64,000 nucleotides of DNA from Muricea muricata (GCA_963855995.1 OY979723.1:7879013-7943012); one strand, 5' to 3'. Numbered from the stretch's first letter, positions 11,072 through 21,863 are shown. Made by a program: numbers and translations. The notes: generated by a model from the sequence alone, not told the origin.

Positions 11072-12701
11072 TTTAATTTGAGTAAGTGTCTTTTAAATAT
11101 TTCGTATGCCTATACATGCCTACAAACTGTATGTTTTAGCCTCAGTTGTCTTCGCGATGATGATGTTTACAGTAACATATTATCTGTCAAATTATTTTAT
11201 TTCCACAGCTACTACGGCAATATGTTTTTGCAAAGGTGGAATGTTAATGTACATCAAAGAAATGCCACTAGTCAGAACAAAAGTAACTCATTAATTGTTT
11301 GCACAACAAAAAATTGATATTTTTATGTGAACATGTGCTCAGAATACAAACTAGTAGAAAAAACCCTTATGTGAAGAGTGAAAACCCAAGTGAATCGTTA
11401 AAAGTATTTGTATCCTATAGATTACAATCCATCATTTAAAATAATATCCCGGTCAAATATTAGGAGAATGGGATTAACTTAAAGAAATGTCAACTGATGG
11501 AATTTTGTGTATTTGTATTGAATAAATTACAAATGGCGACATGTTATTTTTGAAAACGAGTGACAATTAAACATGCACAATCAGCGTGGTCAAAAATGAT
11601 CAGTAATGTAAACATATGTTAGATCTAAAACATGCTTAATGAAATTTGTTTTTCTAGTTAATTTTTTGTGCCACAGCGTACGGACTATAACAAGTAAAGT
11701 AAGTTTTAATTTTTGCAAATTGATTGTCAAAAAAGGTTGAATTTTCATCGCCAAATTTTTTATCATTTCTTGCACGAACAAAGAAAAATTGGAAGAATAT
11801 TTGAATAAATGTAATTAAAATTAATGCACTTACCTTTTTCGTTTTCAAAAGGCTATTTAATAAAGGAAATAGAAAACATTTTTTCTGTGTTTGTATTGCG
11901 TTTATAGAAACACTCGAACTTGCGTGGAAACACTCACACTTCGTTTTCTATTTCTTAATTAATGCGTGACCAAAAGAACGAGCTAAAGAGTACGGTTATT
12001 AAATTATCGCGACGGCAATCCCCGAGTACAAGGAAATATCGGCCGGCTACACCGCGGATGCATTGAAAAGAGTCAAAAGTATTGCCCAGTAATTTTAATA
12101 TTACCCGAAGGCATTAATGCTTGGCTATTAATGAAGTTCACTGTATTGTTAAATGGTAAGATTTATTTTAGATATTTTAATACTTCAATTAAAAACAATC
12201 ATGTCACTTTTTTATATTAGAATTTTATTGTCTACCTGGAAAGTGTTTGCAGTATTTGCAGGAAAGGCTTGTTCAACTTGGTATGCATTACTGCACGCAC
12301 AACAACTCGCTTCAATGTTATCAACACTTTCAGAAATATTAATACTTAACATGTGATCTTTGTTCACTGTACAAAATCCACTCACGCAATTGGTCAAAAT
12401 TAATCACGTGTGTTTTTGTTACCTGGCAACAACGAGTCTTTTGAGTGCAGTATTGACAATAACGCACGTAAAACATGCATTATTCATTTAAATGATTATA
12501 AATTTTGTAAAAATCGAAGATGACAAATTTAACCAGATTGAACACCAAGCAGTTCCTAAAAGTACGAAAAGAGGAACAAAGTGAAGCATTGCATTTTTTC
12601 GAGGCAAATAAACTTAGCAAAGATGTAGGCGTATGGTATTTAAATTAGTGTAAGCAGTGAACACAGATCATATGTTTAATGAGTTGGAGACTTTTCAGTT
12701 C
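11072..12701. other. Intergenic, mostly unrecognised; one dispersed repeat
   Basis: No coding homology was recognised. 11590-11885 is a diverged inverted copy of 63436-63830 (see that repeat). The rest is AT-rich with no clear inverted ends or tandem structure. Confidence 0.5.
11590..11885 (-). repeat. Dispersed repeat, inverted partner of 63.4-63.8 kb
   Basis: On the minus strand it reads TCTATTTCCTTTATTAAATA, then GCCTTTTGAAAACGAAAAA and ATTCTTCCAATTTTTC, and farther on AAAACTTACTTTACTTGTTA. These blocks occur in the same order on the plus strand at 63456-63780. The family is unknown. Confidence 0.75.
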
Positions 12702-12852
12702 GTGTTTTGTTTCCAATAACGCACTTGCTCAATGTACGATGAACTCAAAATTTTCTTTAGATTGCACTCAGCCCAGGCGGCCTGATCGTGCAATATAGAA
12801 AATTTTTCGTTCATTGTGCATTCAGCTCGTGCGTTATTTGGAAACAAAACAC
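12702..12852. mobile_element. 151-bp foldback element (MITE-like)
   Basis: Terminal inverted repeats GTGTTTTGTTTCCAATAACG (12702) and the matching GTTATTTGGAAACAAAACAC (ending 12852) are about 23 bp long with one mismatch. No coding capacity and no clean target duplication. Confidence 0.7.
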
Positions 12853-13178
12853 TCGCAACAGACCTAACCCTTAATTAAACAACATTGGCAATAAAATTTT
12901 TTATTGTTTCATGTGAAAGAGCATGTAAAAGTAAGCCCATTAGCCGTTTACTGCAATCGACTATCTCTTTTAGTTCCGAAGTTATTTGCAAAAATTCAAA
13001 AATGTACAAAATATAAACTGCTGCCTCACCAAAAGTTGTGACGTCAAAAGATGGATAAGTAGGTTTAATAAATACGTAAACGAGCATAGCTCAGTTATTA
13101 TTCACTCAAACTCAATACAATTTTGTGCACAGATACTGCATGGCAAGACGCACCAAAAAACATTTCTAATTTTCTTGT

Positions 13179-13766
13179 CAATTGTAAATATATTACGTCA
13201 ATAGCACTTATGCAGGTTTTCCCTAAGCCTATTGTGCTTACCACCAAGCCTGGCATTGACGCAATACGTTCTCTGCACATCTAAGCGAGGCTTGGTGGTG
13301 AGACAGTAGCCTTAAGGAAAACCCGCATAAGTGCTATTTTAAGCTTAGAATCGGTACTTGGATATAAAGTCAAAGAATCAATATAGTTCAATCATACGTG
13401 TCATTAAAAACGCCAGAAAATCAAGTAAACGGCATTGTATATAAACAATTTTATTTTTTACAACACACGACAATGAAACTTTGATTTTGACAAAGGACTT
13501 TGATTTTTGTTTTTTGTACAAAAAAATAGAAATGGCTCTAATTAGCCACAATTTCAGAAGTTTTTTTGTGTTGATTACAGTTGGACATTGAATGGCTTCC
13601 CCCAAAATTGTCGTGTGTTGTAAAAAATAAAATTGTTTATATACAATGCCGTTTATACTTGATTTTCTGGCGTTTTCAATGACACTTATAATTGAACTAC
13701 ATCGATTGTTTGATTTATATTCAAGTACCGAGTACTAATCGAATTGACGTAATATATTTACAATTG
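13179..13766. mobile_element. Long-armed foldback element with a nested insertion
   Basis: The left arm (13179-13201, then about 13345-13490) pairs with the right arm (about 13600-13766): CAATTGTAAATATATTACGT at the outer end, then a shared block including AACGCCAGAAAATCAAGT and GGCATTGTATATAAACAATT. The left arm is interrupted by the separate 135-bp hairpin at 13202-13336, which the right arm lacks. Confidence 0.75.
13202..13336. mobile_element. 135-bp hairpin element nested in the foldback arm
   Basis: Ends TAGCACTTATGCAGGTTTTC and its near-perfect inverse ending GCATAAGTGCTA. The outermost TA at each end is compatible with a TA target duplication. Its absence from the opposite arm of the surrounding foldback shows it inserted later. 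Confidence 0.75.
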
Positions 13767-13768
13767 CA

Positions 13769-14445
13769 CAACCTCGATCCCAGAGCCTTTTCTTAAATTA
13801 AGGAAGGGAAAAGGCCCTGGCATCGGCTGGTCACATGACACCCAGAATACCTGGGTGTAAGAATATGTTAATTTCTGTGGTCTCTGTGAGTGTTTGCATA
13901 AATAATAAATCAGAGAAGTAATTTGTAACGTTCTATGCAATACAGCTAGCTTTAAGGTAAATAACTTCCTATAAAAGCAACCTTCTACGGACTATAGCTG
14001 GCTCTACATCTTCGGCTGTATGTATGACACTACAATGCCCAATGAAATAAAGTAATATGTTAAACCTGGTAGAGTAAGTGTTTAGTAGGTATAATACAGT
14101 TGAAACTTGTTTAGAATATTGCTGTGTCTGAGCTGATAACATACATAAGTTGTCCCTATACCTTCATCAAATTTCGATAATGAAGCATACGGATATTCTA
14201 CGTACATAACTTTATACGGAGAGTGTTAAGAGTCAGCCGAATAAGTGATTTAAAGCTACATAAACAAACTAAGCAAAGGGTTTAAATGATTTAAATTGCT
14301 CTTCAGTTGTATTTTATGAGTAAATTATACTCTTAAATGATTTAATTGACAGTTTGAATGAGCCAATGGGATTAAAAAATAGACCAGCCGATGCCAGGGC
14401 CTTTTCCCTTCCCTAATTTAAGGAAAGGCCCTGGGATCGAGGTTG
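13769..14445. mobile_element. 677-bp TIR element with 9-bp target duplication
   Basis: Inverted ends of about 60 bp start CAACCTCGATCCCAG (13769) and end CTGGGATCGAGGTTG (14445). They include the block AAGGGAAAAGGCCCTGGCAT in both. Flanking direct repeats ACAATTGCA occur at 13760-13768 and 14446-14454, identical over 9 bp. A 9-bp duplication is typical of Mutator-like elements, but no transposase is present, so the superfamily is only a suggestion. Confidence 0.85.
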
Positions 14446-14454
14446 ACAATTGCA

Positions 14455-15127
14455 TTGTGTCCTTGTAAAATTGAAATTTAATTTCACCTCTGTTTTCGGC
14501 AAATTTTTTTCCTATTGCCCTCGTCGTTTCCCCAGGCTATCACTTATACTAAGTAACGGTATGTAATAATTTTGTTTTAAAAGTTGAAGAATTTTACGTG
14601 GCTCAATCTCAGAGACTCCCCTAAAGCAACCTCTTCTGACTCGTGTTGGTACGTAATTACAACCAATTTACATGGCCATCAATTTTTCGATCTTGTTCAC
14701 TATGTACAAGGCGTAAATCCTCCTCAGGCTCAGAGCTCCCACTTTGTACAACATCCAAATACAATTTACGTGAAGACATTTTCAGCGAAATTACAAGCTT
14801 AAAATTGATGAAACAGTCAAGTAAAATTGCTTTTCTAAAAACACACATCGCGTCTTCACAAACGAAGAAAGCATTTAATTGGTTAGCCCCTCATTGTATG
14901 TTAAACCCTGTTGATTGTTTCGCTTCCTGCTATAAAAAACGCGAGTTGATAAATTGATGTAAGTTGATGTGCTTTCGAGAACTCGTCAGTTCATAAATTA
15001 GAGCTGTAATAAAAAATTAGTTGCAATGTATAAAACAATACGTCCAAGCAGTTTGCCTGGTAAACTTTACTATTTGTCGGTTTGGAGCGGTTAAATAATC
15101 TTGTTTATTTGGTGATTTTTCTGACCC
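14455..15127. other. No recognisable gene
   Basis: A 104-codon open stretch at 14643-14957 has no domain signs and unremarkable composition. I see nothing else. Confidence 0.4.
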
Positions 15128-15242
15128 TCGACTTTTTAACCCAACCCTCGACCTTTTACCGTCACCCTCGACTTTTACCCTCACCCTCGACCTTTTACCC
15201 TCTACCCTCGACCGTTTACCCTCGACCGTTTACCCTCCGCTT
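15128..15242. repeat. Minisatellite of CCCTCGACCTTTTAC-type units
   Basis: Seven to eight imperfect units of about 13-17 bp with core CCCTCGAC(C)(T/G)TTTAC. It interrupts the minus-strand BEL/Pao gag homology that ends at 15243. Confidence 0.85.
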
Positions 15243-15383
15243 GCTTCAAGGATTTGGATTTCTTTCAACACAGCTTTCACCCTAAGCTCAAGTCGAATGA
15301 TATTGTGTTTCACTGTGATTGGCAGTTTACTCAATATAATAGGTACTAGGAGATCACCGTTGCTGTCTTGTGTCTTGCCCAAA
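15243..15383 (-). pseudogene. BEL/Pao gag fragment, distal part
   Basis: Reads GDLLVPIILSKLP and AVLKEIQILEASG on the minus strand, both typical of the DUF1759-type gag. It is the direct continuation of the segment ending in SLEALG at 17795, showing that the 2.4-kb element between them is an insertion. Confidence 0.8.
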
Positions 15384-15857
15384 AATCAGTGGTAGGTTTC
15401 GGCAATTCCGTTTTTCACTAAATCTTGATTTTTGAAAACTGAATTTTGCACAAATTTCAGGTTTCTACTTTTTACTGTTTTTGATTGACACGAATTTCCT
15501 ACCCTTTTTCGCGTTTTCCATCAGTTTGATATAACGTGCAAAAGGGTACCCTTTTTTGATAAATATGTCAAAAAATGTCCACCTTTTTTCATCTTATCAC
15601 AGCAAATTGAAAAGCAGCGAAAAAGGCAGCTTTTTCGAGCTTATCGCTTCCGGCAAAAAAGCAGAAAAAAGGGTACCCTTTTTGAGCTTATTGCGTGGAG
15701 GCAGAAAGCAAACAAAAAGGTGTCTTATCAGATGAGGACTTCCTGAAAGATTAGCAGCAAAATGGTAGCGCGCAATTTTGAACTTAATACATAATCTATG
15801 ATAATTTTTAATTTTGGCGCAAAATTCGTCGCCGTCTGTCGCACTGTTTATATCAGT

Positions 15858-16456
15858 ATGGAGTATTTACAGACAAATATTGAGCAAATTCGACTGTGGG
15901 TAAAAGAAAATTATACTCATCGTATGATCAGCGATACGGTAAAGGAAAGTTTTCCCGAAGTAGCGAGAGTGTTTTCAGAAAGAAGTATACGACTATTTTG
16001 CTCGCAACACAAAATCCATAAAAGACGTGATTTGGAAGTTGATAGTATTGACGATTATTAAAATGCACATTCATTATTTGTGTGGAAAAGTTGCACACAG
16101 TTTATAGCACCATATCGGGTTTTATCTAGTTTTATATTTCGTCCTTCGATTAAATTCTTATTAAATATTGAATAGGTTGGGGCAACATATGGAAGGAAAA
16201 TGATGGCTGGGTATATTCGAAGCAAAGGTCAAGTTCTAAATCGATCTCAGATTCGCGAATCACTTCAACGCCAACGGATTAATCCAACCGATCACCAAAG
16301 GAGAAGAGCTGACACAGTTCGTGTAAGAAATCCAATTCCATATAATGCAGCATATTATGGACATAAATTACACTGTGATCAAAACGAGAAGCTTTCTATT
16401 CTAGCACGGAACTTTTTTCACTTTATTCAAGCACAGAAGTTTTTTCAACATTAATT
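15858..16456 (+). pseudogene. Integrase-type transposase, 5' half (left arm)
   Basis: Exon-like segment 1 starts at ATG 15858 (MEYLQTNIEQIRLWV), a helix-turn-helix-like region up to about 16060 (SERSIRLFCSQHKIHKR). After an AT-rich gap with an acceptor-like ...GAATAG near 16175, segment 2 reads GRKMMAGYIRSKGQVL, then NPIPYNAAYYGHKLHCDQNE to about 16390. The Asp in HCDQNEKL is the probable first catalytic residue of the DDE core. Coding similarity stops where the palindrome arm ends (16400), so most of the catalytic core is missing. Confidence 0.65.
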
Positions 16457-16776
16457 TAACTTGCGTTATTTAAAAAACCTTAAAAGGGCTTTAAGTTTTA
16501 GGGCTTTTAGTTTTCCTCTTTAAGGAAAGGCGTGGGTTTGTCGGAAATTCGAGAGACTTATTAAACTTACAACATGCACCACCGGAAAAAGCGAATTAGT
16601 TTTCTGTCACCTTTGAAGCACGCCGCATGTACAATTGGTAAACATACAAAATTCTTGCATAGTTCAATTTATAGCACTATTTATTTCAGTGCATAACACT
16701 AAACTGTTTAAAACCACAAAGCTGAACTGAGAATACACGATTGTTGCGTTTTTCTTAGGCATGCAGTACATTCGAA

Positions 16777-17343
16777 CTATTTTGGAACTGCATCCATGCA
16801 TGGCTGAAACTTGAAAGCAAATAATGTGCAGCCATATCTAGAAAGCTTCTCGTTTTGATGTCCATAATATGCTGCATTATATGTGCTGTCAGCTCTTCTC
16901 CTTTGGTGATCGGTTGGATTAATCCGTTGGCGTTGAAGTGATTCGCGAATCTGAGATCGATTTAGAACTTGACCTTTGCTTCGAATATACCCTGCCATCA
17001 TTTTCCTTCCATATGTTGCCCCAACCTATCCAATATTTAATAAGAATTTAATCGAAGGACGAAGTATAAAACTAGATAAAACCCGATATGGTGCTATAAA
17101 CTGTGTGCAACTTTTCCACACAAATAATGAATGTGCATTTTAATAATCGTCAATACTATCAACTTCCAAATCACTTCTTTTATGGATTTTGTGTTGCGAG
17201 CAAAATAGTCGTATACTTCTTTCCGAAAACACTTTCGTTACTTCGGGAAAACTTTGCTTTACCGTATCGCTGATCATACGATAAGTACAATTTTCTTTTG
17301 CCCACAGTCGAATTTGCTCAATATTTGTCTCTAAATACTCCAT
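16777..17343 (-). pseudogene. Integrase-type transposase, 5' half (right arm)
   Basis: Inverted copy of the left-arm gene starting at ATG 17343 (MEYLETNIEQ). Compared with the left arm it has lost about 27 bp and about 18 bp. The second loss removes the LHCD residues, so the presumed catalytic Asp is gone (YYGHQNEKL). It continues slightly beyond the palindrome (RYGCTLFAF) before losing homology near 16800. Confidence 0.65.
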
Positions 17344-17794
17344 ACTGATATAAACAGTGCGACAGACGGCGACCAATTTTGCGCCAAAATTAAAAATTAT
17401 CATAGCTAGTATATTTTGCTGCTAATCTTTCAGGAAGTCCTCATCTGATAAGACACCTTTTTGTTTGCTTTCTGCCTCCGCGCAATATAAGGTCAAAAAG
17501 GGTACCCTTTTTTCTGCTTTTTGTCCGGAAGCGATAAGCTCGAAAAAGCTGCCTTTTTCGCTGCTTTTCAATTCGCTGTGATAAGATGAAAAAAGCTGGA
17601 CATTTTTTGACATATTTATCAAAAAAGGGTACCCTTTTGCACGTTATATCAAACTGATGGAAAACGCGAAAAAGGGTAGGAAATTCGTGTCAATCAAAAA
17701 CAGTAAAAAGTAGAAACCTGGAATTTGTGCAAAATTCAGTTTTCAAAAATCAGGATTTAGTGAAAAACGGAATTGCCGAAACCTACCACTGATT

Positions 17795-18415
17795 CCCAAA
17801 GCCTCAAGACTACGCACATGATTTTCCACGCGATCGTAAAACATGCGTAGATTGACGACATATTCAGTACGGTTAGGGAGGTCTAGCAACGCTTACATGT
17901 GTGCGTTCGTAATTTTGTGTGTTTGGCCAAATCTTTCCTCAAGAATTTTGATCGCTTGCGTATAGTTTGTCTCGGTCAGTGGTATGCCTTCGATTGGCCT
18001 AGCCGCGTCAGGCTTTGTATGAATCCCAAAATGTTTGCCATTTGAGCGGGTTTCCCGTGAAAATTGGTAGAACTAGTTTAGGTAATCTATGCATGCTCGA
18101 GTTCCCTTGAGTTGCGCTACTCTGGCCATTCGAAATTGAGTGTTCGAGTTGATGAGAAGGGTTTTGTGTCGAAGACAATGCGTTTGTGAGACTAGGTAGA
18201 TTAGAACTAATAAAATGTTGAATGCGAGACCTCTTATACATTAGTTCGTTTAGGTAATCGTCTGCCTCTGCGATTTGTGTTTCTAGTTCCTTTTCTGTCT
18301 CGATCTTACAGGAAATGTTTTCGCCTAGCTTCTTTAGCTGTTCAATTTTCGCGTCAAATGTTTCGAAAGTCACTTGCAAATTATAAATTTTCGTTTCGTT
18401 CATATTCTCAGCCAT
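17795..18415 (-). pseudogene. BEL/Pao gag, proximal part
   Basis: Starts at ATG 18415 (MAENMNETK). There is a coiled-coil-like stretch (EQLKKLGENISCKIETEKEL), then the capsid motif LPKLVLPIFTGNPLKWQTFW (about 18080-18020). A frameshift near 18010 follows, then EGIPLTETNYTQAIKILEER and VENHVRSLEALG up to 17795. One in-frame TAA (about 17900) adds to the decay. Confidence 0.85.
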
Positions 18416-18499
18416 CAGAGTTTGTGCTTTATTCCATGTCTTTGTTTCTTATGATCTTTGAACGCGTCTGCTAACCTTTGCGCGTTTGAGATCGTCCAT

Positions 18500-18515
18500 C
18501 CAGGTCACGGCACCA
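18500..18515 (-). promoter_or_regulatory. tRNA primer-binding site of BEL/Pao fragment 2
   Basis: TGGTGCCGTGACCTGG on the minus strand lies one base after the LTR end (...GACA at 18517), the position and TGG start expected for a retroviral-type primer-binding site. The tRNA species was not determined. Confidence 0.7.
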
Positions 18516-18517
18516 AT

Positions 18518-19195
18518 GTCTCGACTGTTTCTTGTTTAAATTAATTAGTGTTCTGTAAGATTGCGTTGTGTTTCAGTCTCTACGACAATCCGGCGAGAAC
18601 AATAAGCGGAGGTTCTTTGATGTAAATGCAAACAATGGACGATCCGCTACAATAGACAAATTTGGCTAACAATGTTTTTCCCGTTGCCACCCAATTCCCA
18701 ACTTTGGATTACTCACATGGTTGGATACCATTGTTCTCCTTTGTGGAGGAGTACATTAGAACAAAAGTAACCAGGCGTAAGATTGATGAATATGAGTTAT
18801 TCACTCATGTCCATACTTCTAAATGCATAGTTACTTTTGTTCTCCGTTATACTGCCGTAAGCTAATATAATAGTAACTAGGCATGTGAGTGATCTGAAAA
18901 TGTGAATTGGGTATGGTCTATTCAATGTTTTCTACTAAAACGACAATAACAACGATCTATACTATATTACACTATGAAGGCATGCATACAATTACTCAAT
19001 TAGTCTGTCTGATTTGTCCAATCAAGTGCGACTATTCAAAACTAAGGTGCCATGTTATGTTACTTAGTAGGCTATTGAATTACAACTATTCAACTATAAT
19101 TGGGTGCGAGCAAACTAACATATTGATATGTGCAATGTTCAATCTATAATGTCTTATAATGCCTAAATGTCTTACTGTTTGTCGCTATTCCGCGA
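18518..19195. other. LTR body of BEL/Pao fragment 2 and unassigned sequence
   Basis: The LTR must extend rightward from 18517, but with no second LTR its start cannot be set. The stretch contains AGAACAAAAGTAAC and its inverse GTTACTTTTGTTCT (about 18758 and 18830). No gene seen. Confidence 0.4.
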
Positions 19196-19345
19196 CAGTG
19201 TGCTACAGAATTGATTTAAATGATGCTATCAGGTTGATATATTTATGTATTGTATACATTTTTAGTAAAATTTTCTTTACTTGCAACTACCCAACAGCCA
19301 TATGTTGGTGGTATTATGACAAAAGAATCTTGTTTAATATATGTA
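19196..19345 (+). repeat. Dispersed ~150-bp repeat (inverted partner at 46.74-46.91 kb)
   Basis: Blocks GAATTGATTTAAATGATGCT, TATGTATTGTATAC and CAACAGCCATATGTTGGTGG recur in reverse complement at 46905-46739 in the same order. No coding content. Confidence 0.8.
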
Positions 19346-19436
19346 TTACTATGAAAGTAGCCTTCCCATATCCTGCCTGTTGTATACAACTTGACATCCT
19401 CCTTTCTCTTCGCGATTATTATACTGTGTCTATTAA

Positions 19437-19575
19437 GCCCGTTTTCCACTTCAATCGTATCGTAGCGAAACGTAGCGTATTTCATTGTTTTGTGAACAGT
19501 CAAGCAGAACAAACGATATGAACACAATGAAATACGCTACGTTTCGCTACGATACGATTGAAGTGGAAACCGGCC
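19437..19575. mobile_element. 139-bp foldback element flanked by TTAA
   Basis: Arms of about 50 bp (GTTTTCCACTTCAATCGTAT ... ATACGATTGAAGTGGAAAC) form a hairpin over TACGCTAC. TTAA at 19433-19436 and 19576-19579 is the likely target duplication. Confidence 0.8.
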
Positions 19576-19579
19576 TTAA

Positions 19580-20020
19580 TATTTACAACCGTGTACAAAA
19601 TTAATATTTAATATCTTGAAACCACATTTACGACAGCTTACCTTACATGAAGTCCCACAAAACTTACAACAAACCTACCCCTAACTATCATTAACTGACA
19701 CCCACACAATCCCGTACCAACCCTCATCCTTTACATCACAATTACGCATGTGCACAACCCACAGACACGCAATTTATTCAGACGCTTAAAGCCCCTTCAC
19801 CCTTTTTGCTCTCGTCCTTGTATGTTAACGCATCGCGAACACTGTGAGGAATTTTTGATATTTTGGTAACCATAATTGTCATGGCCCAACATATTGGCTT
19901 GTCCAAAATGAACAACACATTTGGTATGCTTTCTTCTTATTTGATACATTACTGTTTATTTTTGTCATTTATCTATCTTGTATTTCGTTCCTCTATCTTT
20001 CTAAACACGTGCCATCCCCT
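19580..20020. other. No recognisable gene; leads into the hammerhead motif
   Basis: C-rich pyrimidine-biased sequence with few stops, but no domain. It could be the 5' side of the element that carries the ribozyme at 20022. Confidence 0.35.
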
Positions 20021-20021
20021 A

Positions 20022-20068
20022 TTCCCCGCTGACGAGTCCACGAAGGACGAAACGCCGCGTACGGGGAT
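20022..20068 (+). ncRNA. Hammerhead ribozyme motif (type I topology)
   Basis: The conserved core CTGACGA (20029-20035) is followed by a helix II hairpin, GTCC (20036-20039), loop ACGAA, GGAC (20045-20048). Then come GAAAC (20049-20053), a very short helix III (AC, loop GCCGC, GT) and the cleavage triplet GTA with the predicted cut after 20061. Helix I forms between TCCCCG (20023-20028) and CGGGGA (20062-20067), six consecutive pairs. All invariant core bases are present. Such small type I motifs are known in Penelope-like retroelements and in metazoan retrozymes; here no retrotransposon body was recognised around it. It would act in cis on its own transcript. Confidence 0.85.
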
Positions 20069-20554
20069 ATCTGCTTTACAAACATGAAAGTTCCTTCTTT
20101 CTTTCCTTCTACTGACTTTTTACATATCTCCTACAAGCTTTTTTGTATAACAGCCAGTATATGTTTTGTCCCGTCGCATTTCGTGTTACACTACATGAGG
20201 TCTAGCTATTTTTTACTCATTACAAACTCATTTTAACTGTTGCTACAAAATTTTGTCCATTTTACATGATACCAATACAGCTTCTATTACCTATTTTAGT
20301 ATTTCCGTTTCTAGATATTGTTTATTTTACTCTCCCTGTCTCATATATTTACATTTAGTCACTCTGGCCTGATCTGCCCTCATGCTATATCATATTTCAT
20401 ATTACATGTAGACTACCCCTTTATGAACAAAGGGACTGTTGTCACAGAGTATTATTTTATTTTGCTAGACACCAATATGGTTCCTATTACCTATTACTAA
20501 ACAATAAATATTTAAAGAGTAAATTTCATAGGGAAATGTGAATACTCACGATAG

Positions 20555-20623
20555 CATTTATAACTAGCACGCAACACGATAAATATTACGATGTCAGATT
20601 GCGAACTTGTCCGGGCAAGTGTT
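20555..20623 (+). repeat. Direct repeat copy 1 (with 21785-21863)
   Basis: Shared sequence includes AACACGATAAATATTA, GATGTCAGAT and GCGAACTTGTCCG; about 90% alike by eye. The spacing to copy 2 is 1.2 kb. Confidence 0.75.
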
Positions 20624-21784
20624 TGGTTCGCTGCTTAACTATGTTTGTATAGCTACTTCATAAGTCGTTACTTGGTATCTTATGATTCATGAATAAATTA
20701 ATATTTTAGAATAGTGGCAATTGAAATACCAGGCGGAAAACGTAATCTGAATATGAATATTAATGCCCAGCAAAAAAAGTAATTCTAAATGCATACATGT
20801 CAAACAATTCAATCATTTTTTTATGCGCACGTGCATGTTGTATATGTCGCCATATTTTAATTAATAAATCATCACTTTCATGACTTATACTTTTTAGTTA
20901 GAATCCAAGTTAAAGGTTACACATAAATTAGGCTTCATATCTATAGTATAAGCAAAAGAAGAAACAATTTATATCAAATGTGTCAAAATTAATTAATTTT
21001 GTGCACAACTTTCAATCTGTGTGCATGATTATTATGTTAAGCGTGTGTTAAGAACGACAGGTCAATTCTGTTCCCACTACACGCGTGAACAGTGGCCAAG
21101 CTATATAGTGTTATTATATTGCGTATTTATACTGCATAAAAATGGGGGAAATGTTGTACTGCTAAGTGGCTATACTGTTTATTCACTATACTTTGGCTCT
21201 TGTTACGTCCGTTGATGCAAGTAAATATTTCACAACATTCAGCAAGTCTGTCAACTGGCAAACAAGCCGTCAACAAGCTGTCCTCACAATGCTTTTCCTA
21301 CACTTTGAAGAAATTTTGAGACAACTGGTTGACAACTTGTAACAAACTTAATGGGAATATCAGACTTATTATAAAGTTGTCCAAACAACTCTGATACAGA
21401 TCTGTTGCTACAAGATACTTAAGTTGATAATACAAGGCTGCAATCAACGCTGTAATCATAATGTTAATTGTAAATGAAATAAATGTACGATTTGTTTTAT
21501 TGACCTCCAAACACAGTTGGCTATTGAGATTGTCTATTGGCATTTTAAGGTAATTTTGAATATGTATTTTTTGACTATTTTCGCCGTATACAATTATTGG
21601 GCGTCATTGATAAAACGTGAACGTCATCGTTGCCGAATTTTGTCAATTGGATCAGATTACGTATGAAAAATATATGAATGCTCTCAGCATATTTTAGGCC
21701 AGACGTAAATTTATCATTCAACTGACAATTTATACCTATTTTGGTTTGATTTAAAATCTGTAATGAAAGGTTTAAATTCCAGTG

Positions 21785-21863
21785 GCATTTATAACAAGCG
21801 CACAACACGATAAATATTATGATGTCAGATAGCGAACTTGTCCGAACTTGTCCGCGCAAGTGT
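21785..21863 (+). repeat. Direct repeat copy 2 (with 20555-20623)
   Basis: Same block as copy 1 with an internal 10-bp tandem duplication (CGAACTTGTC). Confidence 0.75.

Larger units (their letters stand above)
15384..17794. mobile_element. Palindromic DNA transposon derivative with integrase-type transposase halves
   Basis: The arms 15384-16400 and 16839-17794 are near-identical inverted copies, beginning AATCAGTGGTAGGTTTCGGC. The element sits in the BEL/Pao gag at the codons for LG of SLEALGK. The target bases CCCAAA flank both sides (15378-15383 and 17795-17800), giving a 6-bp target duplication. Each arm contains the first part of a DDE/rve-type transposase gene. A 6-bp duplication with an integrase-like transposase would fit the IS3EU group, which I recall only from memory. 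Confidence 0.85.
15243..18517 (-). mobile_element. Second BEL/Pao fragment (LTR edge, PBS, gag), interrupted
   Basis: On the minus strand, an LTR ending ...GAGACA at 18517 is followed by a primer-binding site and gag. The gag homology runs 18415-17795, is interrupted by the palindromic element at 17794-15384, and resumes in frame-compatible order at 15383-15243 before ending at a minisatellite. Nothing of pol was found. Confidence 0.8.
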
